Shown in pieces: positions 5,495 through 6,098 of a DNA stretch of 6,098 nt (position 1 is its first letter; each line of letters opens with the position of its first letter). The translations under genes and the position numbers were made by a program. The notes below the pieces were generated by a model that did no database searches, was not told the origin of the DNA, and saw only the letters and a list, made by a program, of their open reading frames with translations. The DNA is from QYOJ01 sp043810345 (GTDB taxonomy: Bacteria > Bacteroidota > Bacteroidia > Bacteroidales > FEN-979), in the NCBI GenBank assembly GCA_043810345.1, contig JBDROF010000090.1, positions 1-6,098 on the forward strand. Reading direction: 5' to 3'.

Positions 5495-5624
5495 CGCTAA
5501 CAAAGGCTATATGCCATAAGGGTTTCAGTGGTTTATCAAGCATTCTGCCTCGCATTAACTTTTGTGCCGGTGGACAAGGAAGAACCCCGCAATCCCTTAC
5601 GGCATATAGCCTCAACCGTTGGCA
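5495..5624. repeat. attC-like imperfect palindrome between two genes
   Basis: Outer boxes GCTAAC (5496-5501) and GTTGGC (5618-5623) pair over 6 bp with one G-T wobble. After unequal spacers (AAA on the left, TCAACC on the right) an inner stem follows. GGCTATATGCC (5505-5515) pairs perfectly with GGCATATAGCC (5601-5611), then comes an A-C mismatch (5516/5600), then TAAGGG (5517-5522) with CCCTTA (5594-5599). The loop is about 71 nt. Length near 130 bp, outer boxes, asymmetric spacers and a long inner stem are the layout of integron attC sites of the long type. The boxes do not fit the classical RYYYAAC/GTTRRRY consensus, so it may belong to another recombination system or be a dispersed repeat. 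It is not a classical terminator because no T run follows. Confidence 0.6.
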
Positions 5625-5648
5625 GTAATAATAAAAAAAACCAAAAAC

Positions 5649-5981
5649 ATGAGATTATTTCTGATGACAATCATTGCAATATTTATTGCAGGACATACTT
5701 GCGGACAATGTTTAAGTTCTGAGCAGGCATTTAAAGACTATTATAAAAAAGATATTTCTTCTCTTGACCAAATTGAAGGGATTTGGTCTTGTAATAAAAC
5801 CACAAAAATATATGATCAGAATAATCAACTTGGCAACTCTGATTATTATCCTCAATCTGAACAATGTGCAATAATAAAGGTCGGAGATAAATTTAAGGTT
5901 TGCAATATAAGCGGTGATAATGATTATTTTGAAATTATTTTCAGCAAAACTGCAACAAGTAATGTATATTTATTTCCTTAG
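5649..5981 (+). CDS. Small secreted protein of unknown function with an IEGIW motif
   Basis: A 110-residue protein. Residues 1-20 form a signal peptide (MRLF, then a hydrophobic run, ending CGQ), with cleavage likely before or after Cys21; no proper lipobox is present. The mature part has LDQIEGIW at 39-46, AIIKVGDKFKVCNI at about 74-87 and FEIIFSKT near 94-101. The order (D-x-IEGIW, then AIIK-x-GDKFKV, then FxKT) resembles a beta-rich secreted protein type I associate with Bacteroidota, usually longer, so the stop after VYLFP may be premature. Function is unknown. I chose ATG 5649 because the signal peptide begins there; a TTG at 5619 in frame would start inside the palindrome box. It follows the attC-like element by 25 nt and shares the low GC of the lipoprotein gene. 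Confidence 0.65.
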   Translation: MRLFLMTIIAIFIAGHTCGQCLSSEQAFKDYYKKDISSLDQIEGIWSCNKTTKIYDQNNQLGNSDYYPQSEQCAIIKVGDKFKVCNISGDNDYFEIIFSKTATSNVYLFP

Positions 5982-6002
5982 TACATGACAATTTTTTAAC
6001 TT

Positions 6003-6035
6003 ATTGAATATCAATGTTTAATGTTAATAACTTTG
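6003..6035 (+). promoter_or_regulatory. Possible -33/-7 promoter for a gene beyond the window
   Basis: TAACTTTG (6028-6035) matches TAnnTTTG exactly. The upstream box is only ATTG (6003-6006) at a slightly long 21-bp spacing. It points to the right, where no gene start is visible before the window ends. The surrounding DNA is very AT-rich, so this is a weak call. Confidence 0.3.
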
Positions 6036-6098
6036 TTTATAACTATTCTAATTAAATGTAGTTAAGGCCCTGATAATCATTATCTTAGGTTATTTGTC

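Noticed and set aside
5532..5564. Promoter inside the palindrome loop (TTTA with TAACTTTTG)
   Set aside because: Both boxes deviate from the consensus in AT-rich DNA; too weak to annotate.
5619..5648. TTG start giving a 120-residue version of the small secreted protein
   Set aside because: It would start inside the right box of the palindrome and put ten residues before a complete signal peptide.

Overview
The window looks like a chromosomal piece from a member of the Bacteroidota, judged by eye without database searches. Three things point there: promoters of the TTTG-N19-TAnnTTTG type (the Bacteroidota -33/-7 consensus), a lipoprotein whose lipobox cysteine is followed by a charged KKED stretch, and an integrase fragment of the kind usual in that phylum.

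Layout. Positions 1-2807 are ordinary housekeeping DNA with balanced base composition: the C-terminal half of a UvrA-family excision repair ATPase, then a 452-residue aldehyde dehydrogenase of the succinate-semialdehyde type on the same strand. An octamer tandem repeat lies before the dehydrogenase and a 12-unit heptamer tandem repeat lies after it. A well-formed promoter then drives a tRNA with anticodon CAT (2946-3019).

Everything downstream of the tRNA looks accessory. Directly after it is a 39-codon N-terminal scrap of a tyrosine recombinase. It abuts, tail to tail, a minus-strand glycosyltransferase-like gene that carries an in-frame stop and has lost its C-terminus. This is the scar expected when an element integrates beside a tRNA gene and later decays. 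Next comes about 430 bp without a gene. It holds a consensus-quality promoter and two related hairpins whose stems differ by a compensated base pair.

From about 4095 the DNA is AT-rich and arranged like gene cassettes. A GTTAGCGTT site is followed 30 nt later by a beta-propeller lipoprotein gene. That gene is followed by a ~130-bp imperfect palindrome shaped like an integron attC site, with outer boxes, unequal spacers, a long inner stem and a large loop. The palindrome ends in GTTGGC, and 31 nt after that site starts a small secreted-protein gene. The left box of the palindrome is the exact reverse complement of the site in front of the lipoprotein gene, which is the relation expected for a cassette that once circularised. 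No integrase for such a system is visible. The cassette reading is the most interesting hypothesis here, but the boxes do not match the classical GTTRRRY consensus.
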